Positions 55,698 through 64,000 of a stretch of DNA of 64,000 nucleotides are shown piece after piece. Source of the DNA: Liquorilactobacillus nagelii DSM 13675 (GTDB lineage: Bacteria > Bacillota > Bacilli > Lactobacillales > Lactobacillaceae); assembly GCF_019444005.1 (NCBI RefSeq), contig NZ_CP049304.1:1488001-1552000 (forward strand), given 5' to 3'. Made by a program: the position numbers and the translations under genes. A model generated the notes under the pieces. It saw only the letters and a list, made by a program, of their open reading frames with translations, was not told the DNA's origin and searched no databases. How positions within the stretch are numbered: position 1 is the stretch's first letter; the number at the start of each line of letters is the position of its first letter.

Positions 55698-57869
55698 ATG
55701 GGTCTTAAACAAATTGATGTTGATCAAGTTAGTTATTATGATTTGAATAATGAAATTAACATCCCCGTCGACGGACAAATTCCTTTGAAAAAGGATCAAG
55801 CAGCTTTAACCGCCTTTTTAGCGGAAAATGTTAAACCAAATTTATTAACCTTTTCTTCGTTAAAAGAAAAGCTCAATTACTTAATTGAAAACAATTATTA
55901 TGAAAATGGTTTTATTGAAAAATACGATTTTTCATTCATTGAAAAACTATATGATTTTTTAATCAAAGCTGATTTTCATTTTAAAACTTTTATGGCTGCC
56001 TATAAATTTTATGCTCAGTACGCGTTAAAAACCAACGATAATAATCAGTATTTAGAAAACTTTACTGATCGAGTAGCAGCTAACGCGCTTTATTTTGGTG
56101 ACGGCGACGAAAAATTAGCTTTAAAATTAGCAGATGAAATGATTCATCAACGTTACCAACCTGCCACTCCCAGCTTTTTAAATGCTGGTCGCAAGCGCCG
56201 TGGTGAATTAGTTTCATGTTTCTTAATTCAAATCACCGATGATATGAATTCAATTGGACGTGGAATTAATTCTGCTCTACAACTATCACGAATTGGTGGT
56301 GGTGTCGGTATCACACTCAGTAATTTGCGAGCAGCTGGAGCCCCCATTAAAGACATTCAAAATGCTGCATCAGGAGTCGTTCCCGTAATGAAATTATTAG
56401 AAGATAGTTTTTCTTACTCTAATCAGTTGGGGCAACGCCAGGGAGCCGGAGTAGTTTATTTAAACGTTTTTCATCCAGATATTATTGCCTTTCTAGCTGC
56501 TAAAAGAGAAAATGCAGATGAAAAGGTTCGGATTAAAACTTTATCACTCGGCGTAATTGTTCCAGATAAATTTTATGAACTTGCTCAGCAAGATGCTGAG
56601 ATGTATTTATTTGATCCTTGGGGTGTTGAACGTGAATATGGCAAGCCCTTTTCTTACATTGATATTACTAAAGAATACGATAGAATGGTAGCTAATCCTA
56701 ATATCCCTAAGAAAAAAATTAAAGCTCGTGATTTAGAAACAGAGATCAGTAAGCTTCAGCAAGAATCTGGCTATCCATATATAATTAATATTGATACTGC
56801 TAACCGTGCAAATCCAGTTGCTGGGAAAATTATTATGAGTAATCTTTGTTCTGAAATATTACAAGTACAACGACCTTCTACAATTAACAACCAACAAAAC
56901 TATGATGAAATGGGGACCGATATTAGCTGTAACTTAGGTTCAACTAATATTGTTAACTTAATGGCTTCACCTAATTTTGGTTCTTCAGTCGAAACAATGG
57001 TTCGAGCATTAACTTTTGTTACTGACCACTCTGATATCGATGTTGTGCCCTCAATTCAAAAAGGTAATCATTTAGCACATACGATTGGTCTTGGAGCAAT
57101 GGGATTACATGCTTTCTTAGCTAAAAATCAAATTCATTATGGTTCACCGGAAGCAATCGATTTTACTAGTGTTTACTTCATGCTGTTGAATTATTGGACT
57201 TTAAAAGCTTCTAATCAAATTGCTCGTGAGCGACAAGAAACTTTTGCAGATTTTGCACAAAGTAGTTACGCAGATGGTAGTTATTTTGACAAATATTTAC
57301 AACATAATTATGGTCCCCAGACTCAACGAATAAGCGAACTTTTTGCTGGAATTTTTATTCCGACAACTGCTGATTGGGCAGAATTAAAGAAAAATGTCAT
57401 GCAAGATGGACTTTATCATCAGAATCGAATGGCTGTTGCACCAAATGGTTCAATTTCCTATATTAACGATACTACTGCCAGCTTACACCCGATTATCAAT
57501 CGAATTGAAGAACGCCAAGAAAGAAAAATTGGGAAAATCTATTATCCTGCTCCCTATCTATCAAATAAAACATTACCGTATTATCAATCGGCTTATGACA
57601 CCGATATGCGTAAAGTTATTGATACCTATGCTGCGGCACAACAACACGTGGATCAAGGAATGAGTTTAACCTTATTCATGCGTTCTACTATTCCAACTGG
57701 CCTTTATGAATGGAAAAAAGGTCGAACTGATAAAATGACAACACGAGATCTAAGTATTTTACGAAATTATGCTCACAATAAAGGAATAAAATCAGTTTAT
57801 TATGTCCGCACCTTCACTGATGATCAAACAGAAGTTGGCGCCAATGAATGTGAAAGCTGCGTTATTTAA
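55698..57869 (+). CDS. nrdE: Class Ib ribonucleoside-diphosphate reductase alpha subunit
   Basis: 723 residues. Makes dNDPs from NDPs with NrdF. Catalytic cysteines in ELVSCFLIQ and MSNLCSEI-like positions, and the C-terminal redox pair ECESCVI. No N-terminal ATP cone, as in class Ib. Start ATG 55698, after AAAGTGG. Confidence 0.95.
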   Translation: MGLKQIDVDQVSYYDLNNEINIPVDGQIPLKKDQAALTAFLAENVKPNLLTFSSLKEKLNYLIENNYYENGFIEKYDFSFIEKLYDFLIKADFHFKTFMAAYKFYAQYALKTNDNNQYLENFTDRVAANALYFGDGDEKLALKLADEMIHQRYQPATPSFLNAGRKRRGELVSCFLIQITDDMNSIGRGINSALQLSRIGGGVGITLSNLRAAGAPIKDIQNAASGVVPVMKLLEDSFSYSNQLGQRQGAGVVYLNVFHPDIIAFLAAKRENADEKVRIKTLSLGVIVPDKFYELAQQDAEMYLFDPWGVEREYGKPFSYIDITKEYDRMVANPNIPKKKIKARDLETEISKLQQESGYPYIINIDTANRANPVAGKIIMSNLCSEILQVQRPSTINNQQNYDEMGTDISCNLGSTNIVNLMASPNFGSSVETMVRALTFVTDHSDIDVVPSIQKGNHLAHTIGLGAMGLHAFLAKNQIHYGSPEAIDFTSVYFMLLNYWTLKASNQIARERQETFADFAQSSYADGSYFDKYLQHNYGPQTQRISELFAGIFIPTTADWAELKKNVMQDGLYHQNRMAVAPNGSISYINDTTASLHPIINRIEERQERKIGKIYYPAPYLSNKTLPYYQSAYDTDMRKVIDTYAAAQQHVDQGMSLTLFMRSTIPTGLYEWKKGRTDKMTTRDLSILRNYAHNKGIKSVYYVRTFTDDQTEVGANECESCVI

Positions 57870-57884
57870 GTAAGGAGTAAAATC

Positions 57885-58865
57885 ATGACGGAAGATTTTT
57901 ATCGTGCAATTAACTGGAACGAATTAGAAGATCAAATAGATAAAGCAACTTGGGAAAAACTAACTGAACAATTTTGGCTAGATACTCGCATCCCGCTCTC
58001 TAATGATTTAGCAGATTGGCGGAAAATGTCAGCAGAAAATAAATTAGTTGTCGAGCATGTTTTTGGCGGGCTAACCCTGCTAGATACCTTGCAGTCACAA
58101 GACGGAATGGCTTCATTAATGCATGATATCCGTACCCAACATGAACGTGCTGTTTTAAATAACATTCAATTTATGGAATCGGTTCATGCCAAAAGTTACT
58201 CGTCTATTTTCTCAACACTGAATACTCCAAAAGAAATTGAAGAAATTTTTGTGTGGACTCATAGTAATCAATTTTTACAATACAAGGCCAAAAAAATTGA
58301 TCAGATTTATCTTGAGGGTTCTGTCTTACAAAAAAAAGTTGCTTCTGTTTTGTTAGAAACCTTTTTATTCTACTCAGGATTTTATACTCCGCTTTATTGG
58401 TTAGGACATAATAAATTAGCTAACGTCGGTGAAATTATTAAACTAATTTTGCGTGATGAATCAGTTCATGGAACCTATATAGGTTATAAATTTCAATTAG
58501 GCTTTAATGAACTAAGCTCTGATGAACAAACAGAATTGAAATCTTGGATTTATGATACTCTTTATGATTTGTACAATAATGAGGAACAATATACGCATGA
58601 ATTATACGACCAAGTAGGTTGGAGTGAAAAAGTATTAGTCTTTTTACGCTATAATGCCAATAAAGCCTTGATGAACTTAGGGCTAGACCCACTATTTCCT
58701 GACACTGCAGATGATGTTGATCCAGTTGTAATGAACGGTATCTCAACTTCAACAGCTAACCACGACTTTTTCTCACAAGTTGGAAATGGTTATTTATTAG
58801 GAGATGTTGAACCAATGGGCGATAATGATTACTTAATTGGTACTCAAGAAAAAAATAAATTTTAA
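57885..58865 (+). CDS. nrdF: Class Ib ribonucleotide reductase beta subunit
   Basis: 326 residues, ferritin-like. Metal ligands in ESVHAKSYSSIF and ILRDESVHGTYIG. It generates the tyrosyl radical with a Mn or Fe centre. It lies 15 bases after nrdE and ends at a strong terminator. Confidence 0.96.
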   Translation: MTEDFYRAINWNELEDQIDKATWEKLTEQFWLDTRIPLSNDLADWRKMSAENKLVVEHVFGGLTLLDTLQSQDGMASLMHDIRTQHERAVLNNIQFMESVHAKSYSSIFSTLNTPKEIEEIFVWTHSNQFLQYKAKKIDQIYLEGSVLQKKVASVLLETFLFYSGFYTPLYWLGHNKLANVGEIIKLILRDESVHGTYIGYKFQLGFNELSSDEQTELKSWIYDTLYDLYNNEEQYTHELYDQVGWSEKVLVFLRYNANKALMNLGLDPLFPDTADDVDPVVMNGISTSTANHDFFSQVGNGYLLGDVEPMGDNDYLIGTQEKNKF

Positions 58866-58876
58866 AAAATGCTCAT

Positions 58877-58922
58877 AAAAGAGGCAATTTTCAGATTTTA
58901 AGATCTGAAAATTGCCTCTTTT
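58877..58922. terminator. Bidirectional terminator between nrdF and mprF
   Basis: A 20-bp perfect stem (58877-58896 with 58903-58922), A and T tracts on either side, between convergent genes. Confidence 0.92.
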
Positions 58923-58961
58923 ACTGTAAACCGATTTTTCATAATAATTACTAAATCAGTT

Positions 58962-61577
58962 TTAGCGTTTACTTGGTGGGTTAAGTTTTAAAAAACGATT
59001 CAAAAAAGCTGCTGGCAAAGGTACTGTTGGTAACTTAATAATTTGCTGGCGTCGATTAACCACACTGGTTAACTGCAACATTGTAACTAAAATTGAACTA
59101 CGTCTCCGATATGCAGTATACTTAGGACGCCAATCAGTTACATACTTATTTTTATAAGAGCGCAGTCCCTGAAACCCGTAAAAATGTGAACCATATTCAT
59201 ATAGTAAATGAGCAGCTTTTTCTTCCAGAAAACTATATTTAGAGTAACCGACATTTGCCAAAGGAGCCATTCCTAAATTAAAGTAATGGTATCCTTGAGC
59301 CTGTCCATACTCAAATAATTTGATAAAAATCATATCCATTACTCCATCAGCAACTTTTCTTCCATAGCGCATTAAATCTACTGATAAAATATTTTCATTG
59401 ACTGGCATCAAATTGGCAAAAGCAACAATAGTATTATCACCATCACGAACAATTGCAATTGGTGCTTGCTGCAAATAATCTCGGTCAAAAAAGCCCATCG
59501 AGAAACCTTTTTCCAGTTGACCCGCCAACCATTCATCTGAAATTCCTTTGAGCTGATTTAATTGTTCTGTTGAAAAAGGTGGTTCCAGAATTTCAAAATT
59601 ATAGCCATTACGGACCAGCTTGTTCATTAAAGCTCGCTGTGCCCGTTGCTTTTTGCCACTTAGGGTAAAATTAGTGATGTCCACCAGACCTTCTTCACCC
59701 ATTTTAATAAAATCAAAACCAAATTCATGCAATAATAAGGTTAGCTCTGAATTAACCTCATAGAAGACTAATTGACAATTTTCTAGATCTGCTAATTGTA
59801 ACAATTGACTAACTGCTTCATTTAAATATTTTCGATTACCAACTGGTTCCCCCATAATAATTAATTTATTAGCTTTATGTCGATACATCAAAAATAATTG
59901 ATCTTCTCCATTATCTTGGTAAAAAAACAAACATTTATCCTTAAGATAAACCAAATGGCTCGTTTCATTACCACCATATTTTTCAATTAATTTTCGAGCT
60001 CGCCCTAAATCTGGTAGTTCATCAATTGAACTCATTCCAAAATTTGCTAGATAACTAAAAGTCAGCCATAAAACTCCCGCTGCCAATAACAAACCAATAA
60101 ACCCGGAAAACCAAGTTTGCTCGGAAGGGAAAATCAAAACTGATGGTATATGATGGTGTAAAATATAATGTGGTGAATTAATTGCTCCAATAATTGCATA
60201 GAGAATTGAAACTGAAGCAAATAAAACTCCATCTAAAAACATTTTTTCGCTGGAGTAAACAAAGCGCTGCCGATACAGTTCTCTTCGTGAAAAAATCACT
60301 AGGATCAAGACAATACTTAAGAAGCTTAATACGCCCCAAGAAAAGCCATAGCGAACTGTGTCAATCATTCCTATAATTAAGAAAATAATCGTTGGCCAGT
60401 ATGCTCTTTTAATTTTAGCCTCAATTCCACGAGCTAGACCCAAAAGCATAAAAGCACATAATACACTTGTTAACTGACCAACAAAAAATAAAGTATAGGG
60501 ATAAAATTTAATTAAAAAATCGTTATTGAATGCTAAATTTGGAACCATTGCATCTAATAAAATTAAAATGCCCGAACTGTATAATAACAAAGTCAATATT
60601 CCATGAGCTGCTTTATGCATAATCGAGCTTGGTAACCCATCTAAATATTCATTTATTCGACTGCCTAAAGTATGAATAAAAAAGATTACCCCAACAATGA
60701 ACGGTAAAATATAATAAAAAATTCGATAAAATAGTAACCAAACAGCTGCTGTTGCACTTGGCACCCCTAATGTCCCCAAACCAATTAACATGAAAACATC
60801 AAACGAACCTAGTCCTCCTGGTACTAGAGAAATAATACCAAGAATTGAAGAAACGATATAGAGCATAAATACTTCGGGAAGTTTTTGATCTACTCCCAAC
60901 AGCCAACCAATTAAAACAAAAAACAAACTAACCGATAACCATTCAGTAGCTGAACCAATAATCAACAATGTTTCTTGTTTTGAGTTCAAATCTCGGAAAA
61001 CACCGTGATTCTTTCTCAAGGTAAAGAACAAAACTAAAGGGAAGTATAATCCACCACCCACGAGCCAAATCAAATACTGTGAAAACCCAGTTCTAATTAC
61101 CCCCAATGTAATTGCAAGCAAAACTAGCCAGCAGCATAAAGATAATCCTGACAATAAAAAAATTGCAATTTTAGAAAGCGCAGCAATAATTTGCCCTTTT
61201 GTTGCTTTTTTACTATAAAAGTTTGCTCGTAAAGTTGCACCAATCAAACCGCCAAAACCTAGCAGATTAGTAAAAGTATTAGTAATCCAGCCACTTTTTA
61301 AAAGATATTTTTTTGAAAACTCTCCTGGAACAAAACTAACCATAACTATGTCATACATCAGCATCGGTGTAACTGCTAAAAAACCAACAATTAACATAAT
61401 TCCTATAGCTATTGGATTGGTTGTCATTAAATCATGCGAAATCTCACTCCATGACATCTGCTTAGCAATTCTACCAAATTCAAAAAATACAAAAATTAAA
61501 ACTGATAAAACGAAAATCAATTTAAAAATTAACATTCGCTTTTCGACCCAACTAACTATTTTTTTCATTTCATTCAC
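58962..61577 (-). CDS. mprF: Phosphatidylglycerol lysyltransferase/flippase MprF
   Basis: 871 residues. The N-terminal two-thirds hold about 14 membrane helices including the flippase (SIVPGGLGSFDVFMLIGLG-like LVPGGLGSFDVFM), and the C-terminal cytosolic domain is the lysyl-tRNA transferase (DUF2156, FNLGMAPLANVG). It adds lysine to PG and exposes it outside, giving resistance to cationic peptides. Start GTG 61577 or ATG 61568; neither has a strong ribosome site. Confidence 0.94.
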   Translation of the reverse strand: MNEMKKIVSWVEKRMLIFKLIFVLSVLIFVFFEFGRIAKQMSWSEISHDLMTTNPIAIGIMLIVGFLAVTPMLMYDIVMVSFVPGEFSKKYLLKSGWITNTFTNLLGFGGLIGATLRANFYSKKATKGQIIAALSKIAIFLLSGLSLCCWLVLLAITLGVIRTGFSQYLIWLVGGGLYFPLVLFFTLRKNHGVFRDLNSKQETLLIIGSATEWLSVSLFFVLIGWLLGVDQKLPEVFMLYIVSSILGIISLVPGGLGSFDVFMLIGLGTLGVPSATAAVWLLFYRIFYYILPFIVGVIFFIHTLGSRINEYLDGLPSSIMHKAAHGILTLLLYSSGILILLDAMVPNLAFNNDFLIKFYPYTLFFVGQLTSVLCAFMLLGLARGIEAKIKRAYWPTIIFLIIGMIDTVRYGFSWGVLSFLSIVLILVIFSRRELYRQRFVYSSEKMFLDGVLFASVSILYAIIGAINSPHYILHHHIPSVLIFPSEQTWFSGFIGLLLAAGVLWLTFSYLANFGMSSIDELPDLGRARKLIEKYGGNETSHLVYLKDKCLFFYQDNGEDQLFLMYRHKANKLIIMGEPVGNRKYLNEAVSQLLQLADLENCQLVFYEVNSELTLLLHEFGFDFIKMGEEGLVDITNFTLSGKKQRAQRALMNKLVRNGYNFEILEPPFSTEQLNQLKGISDEWLAGQLEKGFSMGFFDRDYLQQAPIAIVRDGDNTIVAFANLMPVNENILSVDLMRYGRKVADGVMDMIFIKLFEYGQAQGYHYFNLGMAPLANVGYSKYSFLEEKAAHLLYEYGSHFYGFQGLRSYKNKYVTDWRPKYTAYRRRSSILVTMLQLTSVVNRRQQIIKLPTVPLPAAFLNRFLKLNPPSKR

Positions 61578-61611
61578 TTTTCAAAACCGCCTTGTTTAGT
61601 CCTTGTCATTT

Positions 61612-61640
61612 ATTATCCACAATCTTAAGCAAATCAGCAA
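61612..61640 (-). promoter_or_regulatory. mprF promoter
   Basis: Minus strand -35 TTGCTG (61640-61635), 17-base spacer, extended -10 GTGGATAAT (61617-61612). Confidence 0.55.
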
Positions 61641-61670
61641 TCTTTTGAGCTAAATTTAAGAGAAGTTTTG

Positions 61671-61703
61671 AAAAAAAAAGAACCAACAATTATTGTTGGT
61701 TCT
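61671..61703 (-). terminator. Terminator after rplL
   Basis: AGAACCAACAA (61679-61689) pairs with TTGTTGGTTCT (61693-61703), then a run of T on the minus strand. Confidence 0.92.
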
Positions 61704-61732
61704 TTGACCTAATACTTTGAAAAGGCAGTTAA

Positions 61733-62101
61733 CTATTTAAGAGTAACAACTCCGCCAACTGCTTCAAGTTTAGCTTTCATATCTTCTGCTTCGTCTTTAG
61801 CAACGCCTTCCTTAACAACTGAAGGTACGTTATCAACTAAAGCTTTTGAATCCTTCAAGCCAAGACCAGTAATTTCACGAATTACTTTGATAGCTTTAAT
61901 CTTCTGGTCGCCTGATTCAGTTAATTCAACATCAAATGAATCTTTTTCAGCTTCTGCGGCACCTGCGCCAGCACCAGCTGCTGCAACAGGAGCTGCTGCA
62001 GATACACCGAATTCATCTTCGATAGCTTTTACTAAGTCGTTTAATTCAAGAATGCTGGCTTCTTTTAAATCAGCAATGATTTGATCTTTATCTAATGCCA
62101 T
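61733..62101 (-). CDS. rplL: 50S ribosomal protein L7/L12
   Basis: 122 residues from [12 protein letters not shown]; Ala-rich hinge and conserved EKTEFDV-like [11 protein letters not shown] and [12 protein letters not shown]. Stalk protein recruiting elongation factors. The ATG at 62101 follows GGAGGAAAC. Confidence 0.97.
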   Translation of the reverse strand: MALDKDQIIADLKEASILELNDLVKAIEDEFGVSAAAPVAAAGAGAGAAEAEKDSFDVELTESGDQKIKAIKVIREITGLGLKDSKALVDNVPSVVKEGVAKDEAEDMKAKLEAVGGVVTLK

Positions 62102-62145
62102 TTTTGTTTCCTCCATTTTGGTTTTATCTTTATTATAATATTTAA

Positions 62146-62652
62146 CTAAGCAGCGTCTTCGCCGTCTTTACTTTCAGCGACAGCTTTAACTGCATAAGCA
62201 AAGTTGCGAACTGGTGCTTGCAATACTGAAAGCAACATTGATAACATACCTTCGCGGTTTGGCAACTTGGAAATTGCTTCGACTTGTTCCAAAGAAGCAA
62301 CCTTGCCTTCGATAATCCCACCCTTAATCTCAAGAGCATCGATATCTTTAGCAAATTTCGCCAAAATTCTAGCAGGTGCAACAACATCATCCTTTGAAAA
62401 TGCAACTGCAGTTGGACCTGAAAATGTATCATCAAGACCTTCATAACCTGCCTTATCAGCAGCCCGCTTTAAATAAGTGTTTTTAATAACGCGGAATTCA
62501 ACACCTGCTTCACGTAACTCTTTACGTAATTCAGTTACTTCTTCCACGGTAACACCACGGTAATTAACGACTACGCAAGAAACAGCACTATTAAACTTTT
62601 CAGTAACTTCGTCAACAACTGCTGCTTTCTTAGCAATAATTTCTTTACTCAT
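62146..62652 (-). CDS. rplJ: 50S ribosomal protein L10
   Basis: 168 residues ([40 protein letters not shown]). Anchors L7/L12 dimers. It binds its own leader to repress rplJL. AGGAGGTGA site before the ATG. Confidence 0.97.
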   Translation of the reverse strand: MSKEIIAKKAAVVDEVTEKFNSAVSCVVVNYRGVTVEEVTELRKELREAGVEFRVIKNTYLKRAADKAGYEGLDDTFSGPTAVAFSKDDVVAPARILAKFAKDIDALEIKGGIIEGKVASLEQVEAISKLPNREGMLSMLLSVLQAPVRNFAYAVKAVAESKDGEDAA

Positions 62653-62829
62653 TAGTCTTCACCTCCTATATATGAATGTTCGGTCTGACTTTCCTATATA
62701 AAAATCCCTATGTCCACCTAGACACAGAGACTATTTTTCCAAGTAAATAATTAATCATTACTCCTCGGCAGGCAATAACATTAAGGCATACGCCACCTGA
62801 GTCTTAGGTAGAGTCATAAAAAATTGACC
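62653..62829 (-). ncRNA. L10 leader with attenuator hairpin
   Basis: The minus strand has TGCCTGCCGAGG near 62770, typical of the Firmicutes rplJL leader, and a hairpin GACACAGAG/CCCTATGTC (62706-62729) followed by ATTTTT, a Rho-independent attenuator. L10-L12 binding to the leader is known to control the operon. Confidence 0.8.
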
Positions 62830-62864
62830 TCAATTAGAATACCATAGATCCTAATTGAAGTCAA
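62818..62864 (-). terminator. rplKA terminator overlapping the rplJL promoter
   Basis: Arms 62824-62837 and 62851-62864 form a 14-bp stem with one wobble; T6 follows on the minus strand (62818-62823), 22 bases after the rplA stop. The same bases carry -35 TTGACT (62864-62859), 17-base spacer, and extended -10 TATTCT (62841-62836), the likely rplJL promoter. Confidence 0.75.
62836..62864 (-). promoter_or_regulatory. rplJL promoter inside the rplKA terminator
   Basis: -35 TTGACT and -10 ATGG-TATTCT spaced 17 bases. The transcript would start near 62829, giving a leader of about 177 bases, right for an L10 leader. Confidence 0.6.
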
Positions 62865-62885
62865 CTATCATTTTAAATTAGCATT

Positions 62886-63575
62886 TTAAAGAGCGTTGCT
62901 ATCAAGGGTAACACTTGGTCCGAAAGTCGAAGCAAGTGAAACATGCTTAATATATTGTCCCTTAACTGAAGCCGGACGAGCTTTAGCAATAATACTTTGG
63001 ATAGCATTAAAGTTAGCAGTCAAATCCTCAACACTAAATGAAACCTTGCCTAATGGAACATGCACATTACCAGCTTTGTCTGTCCGGTAAGTAACCTTAC
63101 CAGCTTTAGATTCACTAACTGCTTTAGCAACATCCATTGTAACTGTTCCAGTCTTAGGGTTTGGCATTAAGCCTTTAGGTCCTAAAACACGTCCTAAACG
63201 ACCTACCTTAGCCATCATATCAGGTGTTGCAATTGCAACATCAAAATCAAGCCAGCCATCTTGGATACGTTGTACTAAATCATCATCGCCCACCACATCA
63301 GCACCTGCTTCCGTAGCTTCTTTAGCTTTAGCACCTTTAGCAAATACAACAACTTTCTGTTCTTTACCAGTACCACTTGGCATTACAACTGCGCCACGTA
63401 GCTGCTGATCTGCTTGTTTGGTATCCAAATTCAGATTGTATGCAACTTCGACGGTTGCATCAAAATTTGCAAAGTCAATTTTCTTTACTAATTCAAGTGC
63501 ATCTGTAACATTATATGATTTATCTTCCTCGACTTGCTTAGCAGCTTCGAGATATTTTTTACCTTTTTTAGCCAT
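62886..63575 (-). CDS. rplA: 50S ribosomal protein L1
   Basis: 229 residues from ATG 63575 ([20 protein letters not shown]) after an AAGGAGG site; upstream frame is not used. Family marks [20 protein letters not shown]. Binds 23S rRNA at the L1 stalk and represses its own operon. Confidence 0.97.
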   Translation of the reverse strand: MAKKGKKYLEAAKQVEEDKSYNVTDALELVKKIDFANFDATVEVAYNLNLDTKQADQQLRGAVVMPSGTGKEQKVVVFAKGAKAKEATEAGADVVGDDDLVQRIQDGWLDFDVAIATPDMMAKVGRLGRVLGPKGLMPNPKTGTVTMDVAKAVSESKAGKVTYRTDKAGNVHVPLGKVSFSVEDLTANFNAIQSIIAKARPASVKGQYIKHVSLASTFGPSVTLDSNAL

Positions 63576-63598
63576 TGGTTTATTTCCTCCTTGCAATT

Positions 63599-63626
63599 GT
63601 GGTGTAACGGATATACCTCCCACTTG
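63599..63626 (-). promoter_or_regulatory. Probable L1-binding hairpin between rplK and rplA
   Basis: Minus strand AAGTGGGAGG-TATATCC-GTTACACCACA can fold as GTGG...CCAC with an asymmetric loop resembling the L1 site of 23S rRNA. It lies 24 bases before rplA, the expected place for L1 feedback control. Confidence 0.55.
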
Positions 63627-63676
63627 ACGCAGCTGTTTTCACAGCGCATCCGACTGAGAAGCAGGACCGTAGAAAA

Positions 63677-64000
63677 CTAATCTTCTACAACAAAGCCCAT
63701 GCTTCGTGCAGTACCTTCAACCATGCGCATTGCAGCTTCAACATCTGCAGCGTTTAGATCTTGCATTTTTGTTTCTGCGATTTCCTTAACCTGATCTTTG
63801 GTTACTGTTGCAACCTTCTTGGTATTCGGTTCGCCAGAACCATGTTCAACGCCAGCAGCTTTTTTCAATAAAACAGCAGCTGGGGGAGTTTTGGTTACAA
63901 AATCAAATGACCGATCTTCATAAACACTAATCACAACAGGAATAATCATGCCAGCCTGATCAGCAGTCCGAGCATTAAATTCCTTAGTGAATCCCATAAT
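63677..64000 (-). CDS. rplK: 50S ribosomal protein L11, C-terminal part (cut by window edge)
   Basis: The last 107 residues of L11 ([20 protein letters not shown] to [10 protein letters not shown]); about 34 N-terminal residues lie beyond the window. L11 binds the GTPase centre of 23S rRNA. Co-transcribed with rplA. Confidence 0.96.
   Translation of the reverse strand: MMGFTKEFNARTADQAGMIIPVVISVYEDRSFDFVTKTPPAAVLLKKAAGVEHGSGEPNTKKVATVTKDQVKEIAETKMQDLNAADVEAAMRMVEGTARSMGFVVED

Overview
The window is AT-rich chromosomal DNA from a Gram-positive bacterium, most likely a member of the Lactobacillaceae (Bacillota). The evidence is the gene set and order: pst/phoPR beside a MinJ-like gene, ftsEX-prfB-secA, comFA/comFC, a HrcA/CIRCE-controlled groESL beside rex and an ABC-F gene, class Ib nrdHEF, an ECF folate transporter behind a THF riboswitch, and the frequent TTG/GTG starts. 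Nearly all genes lie on the minus strand. I found no tRNA, rRNA or CRISPR array; one structural RNA gene, the SRP RNA, is present.

Layout. (1) 1-7.9 kb: start of a PspC-domain gene, then the phosphate locus (MinJ-like PDZ protein, PhoP, PhoR, PstS, PstC, PstA, PstB, PhoU), read as one unit from a promoter near 7.74 kb. (2) 7.9-16.8 kb: ftsEX, prfB with its programmed frameshift, secA, the hibernation factor hpf, comFC/comFA and a divergent YigZ gene. (3) 16.8-26.1 kb: tagO, a KimA-type potassium importer, groEL/groES, a CPBP protease, rex and a YdiF-like ABC-F ATPase. (4) 26.1-43.5 kb: an accessory island of mobile-element debris around a sugar operon. (5) 43.5-54.1 kb: tsaD-rimI-tsaB, folT, an acyl-ACP thioesterase, rsmI-yabA-holB-darA-tmk, yaaL-recR-ybaB-dnaX and the SRP RNA. 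(6) 54.1-64 kb: tadA, a frameshifted RsmC-like methyltransferase gene, nrdHEF with NrdR boxes, mprF, and the ribosomal genes rplL, rplJ, rplA and rplK (cut by the edge).

The island is the most unusual part. In Bacillus subtilis and relatives the order tsaB-rimI-tsaD-ydiF-rex-ydiL-groES-groEL is conserved; here about 17 kb sits between ydiF and tsaD. Its left part holds a group II intron remnant, a truncated IS110 copy, an intact ISL3-type element, and an IS110 copy killed by one in-frame stop. The upstream end of that second IS110 copy is split by an IS66 element, whose right inverted repeat is in turn split by an IS3 element with a 3-bp target duplication. The right part holds a 275-bp element with terminal inverted repeats, two other IS110 fragments and a frameshifted IS30.

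The cargo between these elements closely matches the B. subtilis gmu (glucomannan oligosaccharide) set: GH1 phospho-glycosidase, PTS IIC, IIB and IIA, ROK fructokinase, mannose-6-phosphate isomerase and a GntR/UTRA repressor, plus a second ROK kinase and a 74-residue protein of unknown function. No secreted mannanase is present, so uptake of ready-made beta-linked disaccharides is the likely role. A good promoter with a perfect cre palindrome lies about 700 bp upstream of the first gene, separated from it by the 275-bp element and an IS110 fragment.
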